From JADJQU01 sp035490315 (GTDB lineage: Bacteria; Planctomycetota; UBA1135; GCA-002686595), in assembly GCA_035490315.1 (NCBI GenBank), contig DATHET010000126.1, positions 1 through 8,527 on the forward strand: a DNA stretch of 8,527 bases, given 5' to 3'. Numbering within the stretch: position 1 is the first letter of the stretch; every line of letters begins with the position of its first letter. Below the pieces are notes generated by a model. The model was given only the letters and a program-made list of their open reading frames with translations, had not been told where the DNA came from and did not search any database. Shown one piece after another: positions 1 to 6,871 of this stretch. Position numbers and translations under genes: made by a program.

Positions 1-358
1 TGGATTCACGGTGCGAGCGACGAACGTACGCAACCAGAAGGCAGGTCTCTTGATCTACGGCATCTCGGGCCGCGCCAGCCTGCCTTTCCAAGGCGGCTTC
101 CTCTGCGTGCGGCCTCCGGTCAGGCGCAGTTCGAGCACCGGTTCCGGAGGAACTCCCCTGCCGGCAAGCGACTGCACGGGTGTGTACTCGATCGACATGA
201 ACGCCTTCGCCCAGGGACTGCTCGGCGGCATTCCGCTGCTCTCCTTGAAGACTCCAGGCACGGTGGTCGACAGCCAATGGTGGGGTCGCGATCCAGGCTT
301 CGCAGCGCCGAACAACTCGACGCTTTCGAATGGCCTCGAATACACGGTCTGCCCCTGA
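1..358 (+). CDS. Secreted-protein C-terminal module, 5'-truncated by window edge
   Basis: The reading frame enters at base 2 and runs 118 codons to TGA at 356-358. The visible part is the last roughly 118 residues of the approximately 146-residue C-terminal module found in the other four proteins of this window. It has the NVRNQKAGLL segment, an LCV cysteine, PVRR, a DC cysteine, IDMNAFAQG, WGRD and PNNSTLSNGLE, and it ends in VCP. It is subtype A, closest to the modules of the genes at 474-1841 and 6950-8344, with 22 residues between the LCV and DC cysteines. Its N-terminal domain lies outside the window, so the protein type is unknown; a six-bladed propeller like its subtype A relatives is a guess. 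A GTG at base 11 is not a credible start, because the homology (GFTVRATNV) continues upstream of it to the window edge. The function of the module is not known to me. Confidence 0.9.
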   Translation, partial: GFTVRATNVRNQKAGLLIYGISGRASLPFQGGFLCVRPPVRRSSSTGSGGTPLPASDCTGVYSIDMNAFAQGLLGGIPLLSLKTPGTVVDSQWWGRDPGFAAPNNSTLSNGLEYTVCP

Positions 359-463
359 TCGAGCTGGCCCTGAGCACTGGTGCGGCGCCCCCAGAAACCA
401 GAGAGCGGATAGTCCCCCACGCCGTCCATCGGGCGCGTACGATCAAAGCATCCCCGCCAACTT

Positions 464-468
464 GGAGG
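464..468 (+). promoter_or_regulatory. Ribosome binding site that fixes the start of the 474 gene
   Basis: GGAGG lies 5 bases before ATG 474. It supports this ATG over the earlier in-frame ATG at 330, which lies inside the previous gene and would put 48 non-signal-like residues in front of the signal peptide. Confidence 0.75.
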
Positions 469-473
469 CATCC

Positions 474-1841
474 ATGGCAGCAAGGCGCGCGCTCCGTCCG
501 ATCACTCACGGCAGAACTGCAGGCAATCCGAGAGCGCGTCTGCGCAGGCAGGCGCTCCCGCTGTTCCTGGTGACGCTTCTCGCCGGCGTCGCCGACGCTC
601 AGCTCGCGTCGAGCGACATTTTCCTGAACGTGTTCGGCACCAACGCGCGCATCGAGCGCTTCAGCGCCGACGGCACGCACTTGTGGACGAGCACGGGCGG
701 AACGGGGTACGACTGGGAGGGCTGCGCGGTCACGGACCAGGGCAGAGCGATCACCACGCGGCGCAGCCCTTCGGCGGGCGTCAACGTGTTCAATCCGAAC
801 GGCGCGCAGATCGGCAGCTTCGCGACTCCTCAGGTCACCTTCGTGCCCGGAGACGTGAGCGTATTCGCCGACGGCACGCTCGCCGTGGTCAGCCAGGGCG
901 GGTCGGTCCAGCTCTACACACAGGCCGGCGCTTTCGTCGCCGGGTACCAGCCCGCCGGCTCGCTGCATCCCTTCGGAAGCTGCGTCGACAACCACGATCA
1001 GCTCTTCCTGAGCGACGTCAATGCGCCGATCGGGTTCTCCGGGCAGATCCAGAAGCTGAGCCGCACGGGCCAGCTGCTCTCGACCGTCCTGCTCCAGTTC
1101 ATTCCCGGCGACATCGTCGTCGCTTCCGATGACACGCTCTGGGTGACCGATCGGCACAGCCACGCGATCCTACACCTCGATGGCGCTGGAGCAGTCCTCG
1201 GTCAATTCCCGGTGGCGGTCAACGGACTGTGCTCGGGGCTCGCGCTCGCTGGCGATGGATCGATCTACGCCACGGGTGAAAGCGAGACGCAGATCTACCA
1301 CTACTCGAGCACGGGCGTGCTGCTCGGGACCTTCCCGATTCCAGGCCCGAGCGGAACACCGCTGTTCCTGACCATCGCGGGCTGCGGCACCGATCCCACG
1401 ACTTATTGCACGAGCAAGGTGAACTCGATCGGTTGCGTGCCCGCGGTCTCCTTCGTGGGTGCGGCGAGCGCTTCGGCCAGCTCCGGATTCACGGTCAAGG
1501 CGTCCAACGTCCGCAATCAGAAGGCCGGCCTGCTGCTCTACGGGATCTCGGGACGCGCTAACCTGCCTTTCCAAGGAGGCTTCCTGTGCGTGCAGCCACC
1601 GGTCAGGCGCACCACGGGAACGAATTCCGCGGGAACGCCGCTGCCGACCAGCGACTGCTCCGGCGTGTACGCGATCGACATGAACGCTTTCGCGCAGGGA
1701 CTGCTCGGCGGCAATCCATTGCTGGCCTTGAAGACTCCGGGCACCGTCGTCGACAGCCAGTGGTGGGGCCGCGATCCGGGCTTCCCCGCGCCGAACAATT
1801 CGACGTTGTCGAATGGGCTCGAGTATTCGATCTGTCCATGA
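474..1841 (+). CDS. Secreted six-bladed NHL/SMP-30-like beta-propeller protein with shared Cys-rich C-terminal module
   Basis: This is a predicted exported protein of 455 residues. Residues 1-42 form a signal peptide with an unusually long basic n-region (about 25 residues), the core LPLFLVTLLAGVADA and probable cleavage after ADA, before Gln43. Residues about 45-300 carry six strands of one pattern (aromatic or Leu, x, x, x, Gly, x, hydrophobic): RFSADGTHLW, VFNPNGAQIGSF, LYTQAGAFVAGY, KLSRTGQLLSTV, HLDGAGAVLGQF and HYSSTGVLLGTF. They alternate with DxTLxV/SDG-like turns, the layout of a six-bladed NHL/SMP-30-type propeller. Residues about 304-455 (1383-1838) are the shared module, subtype A, with all six cysteines and a terminal ICP. 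There is no transmembrane anchor and no visible catalytic motif, so a binding or structural role outside the cytoplasm is inferred. The gene at 6950 is its full-length paralogue. It starts 115 bp after the previous stop, and that gap shows only a GAAAC at 394-398 and no clear promoter or terminator. Confidence 0.85.
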   Translation: MAARRALRPITHGRTAGNPRARLRRQALPLFLVTLLAGVADAQLASSDIFLNVFGTNARIERFSADGTHLWTSTGGTGYDWEGCAVTDQGRAITTRRSPSAGVNVFNPNGAQIGSFATPQVTFVPGDVSVFADGTLAVVSQGGSVQLYTQAGAFVAGYQPAGSLHPFGSCVDNHDQLFLSDVNAPIGFSGQIQKLSRTGQLLSTVLLQFIPGDIVVASDDTLWVTDRHSHAILHLDGAGAVLGQFPVAVNGLCSGLALAGDGSIYATGESETQIYHYSSTGVLLGTFPIPGPSGTPLFLTIAGCGTDPTTYCTSKVNSIGCVPAVSFVGAASASASSGFTVKASNVRNQKAGLLLYGISGRANLPFQGGFLCVQPPVRRTTGTNSAGTPLPTSDCSGVYAIDMNAFAQGLLGGNPLLALKTPGTVVDSQWWGRDPGFPAPNNSTLSNGLEYSICP

Positions 1842-1952
1842 ACTGAGTGCGAGGCAGGGGAATGTGCCGAGCAGCCAGGATGCGCAGGTGCGCTTTGCGT
1901 TTCGCGGGCTGCAAGTTCTGATCCCCAGTGGGGTGAGCCGCGGATTGCATCG

Positions 1953-1978
1953 ATACGACGTGAAACGTCGGTCGGTAT
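1953..1978 (+). other. Small hairpin in the 474-gene/2106-gene gap
   Basis: CGACGT (1956-1961) and ACGTCG (1965-1970) form a 6-bp stem around a GAA loop. An alternative longer fold pairs ATAC (1953-1956) with GTAT (1975-1978) across a 5-base bulge. It lies 112 bp after the stop of the upstream gene and just before the promoter-like blocks, with no T-run, so it is at best a weak terminator or operator candidate. The rest of the 1842-1990 stretch shows nothing I can name. Confidence 0.3.
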
Positions 1979-1996
1979 GTCACGCGCTATCCTCGG

Positions 1997-2025
1997 GAAA
2001 CCGCCTGTGAAAAACCTGGTAGCAT
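1997..2025 (+). promoter_or_regulatory. Promoter-like pair GAAAC ... TAGCAT upstream of the 2106 gene
   Basis: GAAAC begins at 1997 and TAGCAT at 2020, 23 bases apart. The same two blocks with the same 23-base offset lie upstream of the twin gene (4506 and 4529). Around them CTCG-x-GAAAC and GGTAGCATCC are conserved, whereas the spacer between them has diverged, which is the pattern expected of -35 and -10 elements. TAGCAT matches four of six bases of the sigma-70 -10 consensus, and GAAAC resembles the -35 of many ECF-sigma promoters. The class of sigma factor is not settled. Confidence 0.45.
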
Positions 2026-2105
2026 CCAGGCAGGCAGTGTGATCTTCGCAGCGGGAACCCTTGGCAGGAATCCCGTGATCCAATGGCAGTTGACGGAGCC
2101 TTTCC
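2026..2105 (+). promoter_or_regulatory. Conserved 5' leader and ribosome binding site of the 2106 gene
   Basis: This leader is shared with the twin gene at 4615. A 23-base block (2037-2059, matching 4548-4570) and a 15-base block (2079-2093, matching 4588-4602, TCCAATGGCAGTTGA) are identical between the two. The second block sits exactly 27 bases before both start codons. GGAG at 2095-2098 is 7 bases from ATG 2106 and is the likely ribosome binding site. CGGGA (2052-2056) and TCCCG (2071-2075) could pair as a short stem. The conservation may reflect recent duplication, a regulatory role, or both. Confidence 0.45.
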
Positions 2106-4346
2106 ATGATCCGAGTCTCTATTCGCAGCATGATCGCGACATGCCTTCTGCTCGCCGTCCTGAGCGACGGCGCTGAGGCGCAATCAGGAATCGTCGGCCG
2201 AGGCTTGCAGACTTTCGACAGCCGTTGGAACAAGGAGTCGTTCGTCGAGATTGCATCGAGCGCAGGTCACGGCCTCGCGCGACGTAGCGACGGCTCGGTC
2301 GTCGCCTGGGGAAACAATTTCTCCGGGCAGTGCAACGTGCCCGCGCTCCCCGGCGGACTCTCTTATGTCGAAGTCTCCGCGGGCGGCACGTTCAGCGTCG
2401 CGCGGCGCAGCAACGGGTCGGTGGTCGCCTGGGGAAACAACCAGTTCGGCCAGTGCAATGTGCCCGCGCTCCCCGCGGGTCTTTCCTACGTAGAGGTCTC
2501 GACGGGCTACGAATTCGCGGCCGCGCGCCGGAGCGACGGGTCCGTCGTAGCCTGGGGACGCAACAACCTGGGCCAATGCAACGTGCCCGCGCTCCCCGTT
2601 GGCGTTGCGTACGTCCAACTTTCGGCAGGCTCGAACGCATCGCACACGATCGCGATTCGCAGCGACGGTTCAGCGGTCTCCTGGGGAGAGAACGGCAATG
2701 GTCAAGGCAACGTCCTCGCGCTTCCCGCCGGGCTGTCGTATGTGGAGGTCGTCGTCGGCGCAGCGCACACGGTGGCGCGTCGTAGCGATGGTTCCGTCGT
2801 GGCCTGGGGAGACGTCAACTCTGGCCAAGGCAACGTGCCAGCGCTTCCGCCCGGCTTGACCTACGTCGGGCTCGGCGCGGGAGCATCTCACACCCTCGCA
2901 ATTCGCAGCGACGGTGCGCTCCTCGCCTTCGGACGCAACAGCGAGGGCCAGTGCAACGTGCCGGCGCTCCCCATCGGTCTCACCTACGCCGAGGTCGCAG
3001 CGGGGTATGAGCACAGCGTCGCGCGCCGCAGCGACGGTTCCATCGTGTCCTTTGGAGGCAACGGGATTTCGCAATGCAACATACCCCCGCTTCCCAACGG
3101 CACCGTCTATGTCGGGATGGCCGTGGGATACGACCACAATCTCGTGCTTCAGAGCGATGGCGCAGCGGTGGCCTGGGGCTTCAGCTTCTATGGTCAGACC
3201 TTCGTGCCGGCACTCCCCCCGGGTCTCTCCTACGTGGAAGTCTCGGCGGGCACGTATTTCAGCATCGCGCGACGCAGCGACGGGTCGGTGGTGGCCTGGG
3301 GCGACAATGCCATGGGACAGTGCAACGTGCCTGCGCTCCCCGCCGGTCTTTCCTTCGTCGAGATTTCGGCGGGCTCGTATCACGGTCTTGCGCGACGCAG
3401 CGACGGAGTGGTCGTGGGCTGGGGATTCTCTCCCGGAGGCCCGCCCGCGCTTCCTCCAGGTCTCACCTGGATCGAGCTCGCGGCTGGCGGCGATCACAGC
3501 ATGGCCCTTCGCAGCGACGGCGCCGCCGTGGCCTGGGGCAACAACGGTGTTGGCCAGTGCAACGTGCCCGCGCTTCCCCCCGGGCTTTCTTACGTCGGGG
3601 TCGCTGCGGGACAATCCCATAGCCTCGCGCGCCGCAGCGACGGATCGGTCGTGGCCTTCGGATACAACATCGATGGCCAGTGCAACGTGCCCGCGCTCCC
3701 GGCGGGTCTCACGTATGACGAGATCGCCGCCGGCGATCTTCACTCGGTCGCGCGGCGCAGCGACGGCTTGATCGTGGGCTGGGGGCGCAATACCGAAGGC
3801 CAATGCAACATGCCGGCGCTTCCCGCCGGGCTCTCCTACGTCGAGCTCGCGGCCGGCTATCGTCAAACCGTGGCGCGGATCGACCATAGCTGCGTGCTCC
3901 CGCCCATTACCTATTGCAGCGCCAAAACGAATTCCCTCGGCTGCATGCCTTCGATCAGCTTCAGCGGCACGCCGAGCGCGAGCGCGGGCAGTGGTTTCAC
4001 GATCAGCGCCGGCAACGTCCTCAACAACAAGCCCGGCCTCTTGATCTACTCGAACACGGGTCGCGCCGCCGCTCCCTTCGTCGGCGGACTGCGCTGCGTG
4101 AACGCGCCGATCCGTCGCTCGAGTGCCTTGAACTCCGGCGGCAATCCTCCGCCGACGGACTGCTCGGGCGTCTATTCGATCGACATGAATGCCTTCGCGG
4201 TCGGCGCGCTCGGCGGAATTCCCGCGGCTTACCTGACCGTTCCGGGCACGAAGATCGACTCGCAATTCTGGGGTCGCGACAACGGTTTCTCGCCGCCGAA
4301 CAACGCGACCTTGTCGAACGGATTGGAATTCACGATCTGCCCATGA
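2106..4346 (+). CDS. Secreted RCC1-repeat beta-propeller protein with Cys-rich C-terminal module (twin 1)
   Basis: This is a predicted exported 746-residue protein. Residues 1-25 are a signal peptide (hydrophobic ATCLLLAVL, cleavage after AEA, before Gln26). Residues 45-593 are fourteen RCC1/BLIP-II-type units with the consensus SYVEVSAG..HSVARRSDGS then VVAWGxNxxGQCNVPALPxGL. Thirteen are full and the last is a half unit. Units are 41 residues except unit 4 (43) and unit 10 (38, lacking the QCNV segment). Unit starts are 45, 86, 127, 168, 211, 252, 293, 334, 375, 416, 454, 495, 536 and 577. Residues 596-746 (3891-4343) are the shared module, subtype B, with six cysteines and a terminal ICP. 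RCC1 units normally form seven-bladed propellers, so fourteen suggests two rings. Secreted RCC1 propellers such as BLIP-II bind other proteins, so a binding role is inferred. No catalytic motif or membrane anchor is visible. The start is supported by GGAG 7 bases upstream and by the matching start of the twin gene. Confidence 0.92.
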   Translation: MIRVSIRSMIATCLLLAVLSDGAEAQSGIVGRGLQTFDSRWNKESFVEIASSAGHGLARRSDGSVVAWGNNFSGQCNVPALPGGLSYVEVSAGGTFSVARRSNGSVVAWGNNQFGQCNVPALPAGLSYVEVSTGYEFAAARRSDGSVVAWGRNNLGQCNVPALPVGVAYVQLSAGSNASHTIAIRSDGSAVSWGENGNGQGNVLALPAGLSYVEVVVGAAHTVARRSDGSVVAWGDVNSGQGNVPALPPGLTYVGLGAGASHTLAIRSDGALLAFGRNSEGQCNVPALPIGLTYAEVAAGYEHSVARRSDGSIVSFGGNGISQCNIPPLPNGTVYVGMAVGYDHNLVLQSDGAAVAWGFSFYGQTFVPALPPGLSYVEVSAGTYFSIARRSDGSVVAWGDNAMGQCNVPALPAGLSFVEISAGSYHGLARRSDGVVVGWGFSPGGPPALPPGLTWIELAAGGDHSMALRSDGAAVAWGNNGVGQCNVPALPPGLSYVGVAAGQSHSLARRSDGSVVAFGYNIDGQCNVPALPAGLTYDEIAAGDLHSVARRSDGLIVGWGRNTEGQCNMPALPAGLSYVELAAGYRQTVARIDHSCVLPPITYCSAKTNSLGCMPSISFSGTPSASAGSGFTISAGNVLNNKPGLLIYSNTGRAAAPFVGGLRCVNAPIRRSSALNSGGNPPPTDCSGVYSIDMNAFAVGALGGIPAAYLTVPGTKIDSQFWGRDNGFSPPNNATLSNGLEFTICP
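2238..3884 (+). repeat. In-frame 123-bp tandem repeat array (14 RCC1 units) in the 2106 gene
   Basis: Fourteen consecutive coding units of 123 bp occur here. Unit 4 is 129 bp, unit 10 is 114 bp and the last is a half unit. Recurrent DNA words include CGCAGCGACGG, GTGGCCTGGGG and CAGTGCAACGTGCCCGCGCT. The units are clearly diverged in sequence, so this is an old protein repeat and not a recent microsatellite-like expansion. Confidence 0.92.
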
Positions 4347-4432
4347 CATGGGCACTCGAGTAGCGGCGGCCTGAAGCAGGATCGGGCTGCGTACGTTGGA
4401 GAGCCGCCCGTGCGTGAATCGGGATGTACGGG

Positions 4433-4486
4433 ATTCTCGAGGGGGCCGTCTCGCTCTGACGACGGACGAGAGCTCGCCTCGAGAAT
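4433..4486 (+). repeat. Perfect 10-bp inverted repeat between the twin genes
   Basis: ATTCTCGAGG (4433-4442) is the exact reverse complement of CCTCGAGAAT (4477-4486), with a 34-base interior. Inside, CCGTC (4446-4450) can pair with GACGG (4461-4465). It begins 86 bp after the stop of the upstream gene and ends 19 bp before the promoter-like blocks of the next one. There is no T-run, so it could be a transcript-end structure or an operator. The rest of the 268-bp gap, from 4347, shows nothing I can name. Confidence 0.5.
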
Positions 4487-4505
4487 TGCAGCCAGTAGTT
4501 CTCGT

Positions 4506-4534
4506 GAAACAAGCTCTGGGGCTCGCGGTAGCAT
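4506..4534 (+). promoter_or_regulatory. Promoter-like pair GAAAC ... TAGCAT upstream of the 4615 gene
   Basis: GAAAC is at 4506-4510 and TAGCAT at 4529-4534, at the same 23-base offset as the pair before the twin gene. If TAGCAT is the -10 element, transcription would begin near 4541 and give a leader of about 74 bases. The intervening spacer differs from that of the twin. Confidence 0.45.
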
Positions 4535-4614
4535 CCCAGCTGCGACCGTGTGATCTTCGCAGCGGGAACCTGGCAGGGTTTCCGGGGTCCAATGGCAGTT
4601 GAGAGAGCTATTCC
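4535..4614 (+). promoter_or_regulatory. Conserved 5' leader and ribosome binding site of the 4615 gene
   Basis: This is the counterpart of the leader before the 2106 gene, with identical blocks at 4548-4570 and 4588-4602. GAGAGAG at 4601-4607 is the Shine-Dalgarno-like segment, 7 bases before ATG 4615; the twin has GGAG here. The segment between the two identical blocks has changed by small insertions and deletions, and the hairpin possible in the twin is only imperfectly preserved. Confidence 0.4.
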
Positions 4615-6858
4615 ATGATTCGATTCTCCGTTCGAAGCACCCTCGCGACTCTCGCTTGTCTGCTCGGCGGCTCGAGCCTCGCAGCCAGCGCGCAATCAGG
4701 AGTCGTCTGCCGAGGCCTCCAAACGTTCGACAGCCGCTGGAGCGCCGAGTCCTTCGTCGAGATATCGACGAGCTCGATTCACACCATCGCGCGCCGAGCC
4801 GACGGATCGGTCGTGGTCTTTGGACTCAACGATGTCGGCCAGGCCATCGTGCCTGCGCTGCCTGCCGGACTTGCTTATGTCGAGGTCTCCGCAGGGGCGC
4901 GATTCAATCTTGCGCGGCGCAGCGACGGGTCGGCTGTGGCCTGGGGAGGCAACGGCTGGGGTGAATGCAACGTACCCGCGCTCCCCGCCGGACTCTCCTA
5001 CGTGGAGATTTCCGCGAGCGAGCAGTATTCGGTCGCGCGCCGCAGCGATGGCTCGGTCCTGGCGTGGGGACGCAATGATCAAAGCCAATGCGCCGTACCC
5101 GTACTTCCGCCCGGGGTCACCTACGTCAAAGTGTGGTCCGGCCCGGAATCATCGCACTCGTTCGCGTCCTGCAGCGACGGATCCGTGGTGGTCTGGGGAG
5201 GCAACATCTGGGGTCAAGGCATGCTGCAGACCCTGCCGCCCAGCGTCACGTACGTCGAGTTCGCGACAGGTGTGACACACACTCTCGCGCGGCGCAGCGA
5301 CGGATCGGTCGTGGCCTGGGGGAACAACGCCTTTGGCCAGTGCCTCGTGCCCGCTCTCCCTTTCGGCGTCACCTACGCTGGGCTCGCGGCCGGCGCCAAT
5401 CACTCACTCGCGCTTCGAAGCGACGGTTCGATCGTTGCTTGGGGGGCCAACGCCCAGGGTCAATGCAACGTGCCAGCGCTTCCCGCCGGGCTCAGCTACG
5501 TCGAGGTCGTGGCGGGAACCGACCACAGCATGGCGCGTCTGAGCGACGGCACGATCGTCTCGTGGGGAACCAACGCGGTCTCGCAGCACAACATGCCCGC
5601 GCTCCCCGCCGGCCTCTCCTACAGCGGGATCGCGATGGGATCCGATCACAACATCGCGCTTCGAAGCGATGGCTCCGTGGTGGGCTGGGGAGGGAACCTC
5701 TACGGTCAGTGCAACGTGCCAGGGCTTTCCCCGGGCGTCACCCACGTGCAGATCTCGGCGGGCCTGTCCCACAGCGTCGCGCGACGCAGCGACGGATCGG
5801 TCGTTGCCTTTGGACTGAACGACCAGGGTCAATGCAACGTGCCGACACTTCCTCCGGGTCTCTCCTACTTGGAGATCACGTCCGGCATGTACCACAACCT
5901 CGCACGACGCAGCGACGGGCTGATCGTGTCCTGGGGCATGTACACCGGAAGCCCGCCTGCCCTCCCGCCCGGCGTCACCTGGGTCGCGGTCGCGGCCGGA
6001 GCCCTTCACAACATCGGCCTTCAAAGCAACGGGTCGGCCGTGGCCTGGGGCAGCAATGTCGCTGGACAGTGCAACGTGCCCGCGCTCCCGCCTGGCCTCG
6101 CCTACGTCGAAGTCGCGGCGGGAGATGGCCACACTCTCGCACGTCGCAGCGACGGAACGGTCATGGCGTTTGGAAACAACTCCGACGGTCAGTGCAACGT
6201 TCCCGCGCTCCCGCCGGGTCTCAAATACGAAGAGATCTCGGGTGGCGATCTCCACTCGGCCGCGCGGCGCAGTGACGGATTGATCCTTGCCTGGGGACGC
6301 AATGCCGAGGGCCAATGCAACATGCCGCCACCTGCCCCCGGGTATTCCTACGTCGAGCTCGAAGCCGGTCATCGCCGGACCATGGCGCGGACGCATAGCG
6401 TTTGCGCGACGCCACCGAGCACCTACTGCACAGCCAAGACGAATTCCCTCGGCTGCGTGCCGTCGATCAGCTCCGGCGGGTTGCCGAGCGCCAGCGCGGG
6501 CAGTGGCTTCACGATCTCCGCCGGCAACGTCATCAACAACAAGGCCGGCCTGTTGATCTACTCGAACACCGGTCGAGCCGCCGCGCCATTCGTCGGCGGA
6601 TTGCGTTGCATCAACGCGCCCGTCCGCCGCTCGAGCGCCTTGAGCTCCGGCGGCAATCCTCCGCCGAACGACTGCTCGGGCGTTTACTCGATCGACATGA
6701 ATGCCTTCACGGCCGGCGCGCTCGGCGGGGTCCCAGCGGCCTTCCTGAGCGTTCCGGGCACGCTGATCGACGCGCAATTCTGGGGTCGCGACAACGGCTT
6801 CGCGGCGCCGAACAACGCGACGCTGTCGGACGGATTGGAATTCACGATCTGCCCCTGA
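4615..6858 (+). CDS. Secreted RCC1-repeat beta-propeller protein with Cys-rich C-terminal module (twin 2)
   Basis: This 747-residue exported protein is the tandem paralogue of the gene at 2106. Residues 1-26 form a signal peptide (cleavage after ASA, before Gln27). The N-terminal segment QSGVVCRGLQTFDSRW matches the twin. Fourteen RCC1-type units occupy residues 46-594; starts are 46, 87, 128, 169, 212, 253, 294, 335, 376, 417, 455, 496, 537 and 578. The same two units are irregular as in the twin: unit 4 has 43 residues and unit 10 has 38. Residues 597-747 (6403-6855) are the subtype B module with six cysteines and a terminal ICP. By hand count the module is about 86% identical to the twin's, while the first RCC1 unit is only about 63% identical. 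Unit 4 is the most aberrant, with FASCSDG in place of ARRSDG and no QCNVP. Extracytoplasmic binding is inferred as for the twin; no enzyme motif or anchor is visible. The start matches that of the twin. Confidence 0.92.
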   Translation: MIRFSVRSTLATLACLLGGSSLAASAQSGVVCRGLQTFDSRWSAESFVEISTSSIHTIARRADGSVVVFGLNDVGQAIVPALPAGLAYVEVSAGARFNLARRSDGSAVAWGGNGWGECNVPALPAGLSYVEISASEQYSVARRSDGSVLAWGRNDQSQCAVPVLPPGVTYVKVWSGPESSHSFASCSDGSVVVWGGNIWGQGMLQTLPPSVTYVEFATGVTHTLARRSDGSVVAWGNNAFGQCLVPALPFGVTYAGLAAGANHSLALRSDGSIVAWGANAQGQCNVPALPAGLSYVEVVAGTDHSMARLSDGTIVSWGTNAVSQHNMPALPAGLSYSGIAMGSDHNIALRSDGSVVGWGGNLYGQCNVPGLSPGVTHVQISAGLSHSVARRSDGSVVAFGLNDQGQCNVPTLPPGLSYLEITSGMYHNLARRSDGLIVSWGMYTGSPPALPPGVTWVAVAAGALHNIGLQSNGSAVAWGSNVAGQCNVPALPPGLAYVEVAAGDGHTLARRSDGTVMAFGNNSDGQCNVPALPPGLKYEEISGGDLHSAARRSDGLILAWGRNAEGQCNMPPPAPGYSYVELEAGHRRTMARTHSVCATPPSTYCTAKTNSLGCVPSISSGGLPSASAGSGFTISAGNVINNKAGLLIYSNTGRAAAPFVGGLRCINAPVRRSSALSSGGNPPPNDCSGVYSIDMNAFTAGALGGVPAAFLSVPGTLIDAQFWGRDNGFAAPNNATLSDGLEFTICP
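4750..6396 (+). repeat. In-frame 123-bp tandem repeat array (14 RCC1 units) in the 4615 gene
   Basis: This array has the same number, order and length irregularities of units as the one at 2238-3884. Matching units carry private signatures: SQ in place of GQ in unit 7, DHN in unit 8, and GDLHS plus SDGLI plus EGQCNM in unit 13. The array was therefore complete before the gene was duplicated. Confidence 0.9.
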
Positions 6859-6871
6859 TCGGGGTGGACCT

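Noticed and set aside
330..473. Earlier in-frame ATG at 330 as start of the gene at 474
   Set aside because: It overlaps the end of the previous gene, has no ribosome binding site and would bury the signal peptide 48 residues inside. GGAGG sits 5 bases before ATG 474.
2670..4592. Long minus-strand open frame of 640 codons, and similar ones at 5404-6951, 7067-8473 and 120-1163
   Set aside because: They lie opposite well-supported genes. High GC and a 123-bp (41-codon) repeat period keep the opposite frame open unit after unit. The products are Arg/Ala/Gly/His-rich repeats with no recognisable fold or signal.
2238..6396. CRISPR array or simple tandem-repeat locus
   Set aside because: The 123-bp periodicity is coding, in frame and diverged between units, with RCC1 protein character; there are no short identical repeats with unique spacers.
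2106..6858. A beta-lactamase-inhibitor role for the RCC1 proteins by analogy with BLIP-II
   Set aside because: Only the general RCC1 propeller fold is shared. Unit number, length and the attached module differ, and nothing nearby concerns beta-lactams.
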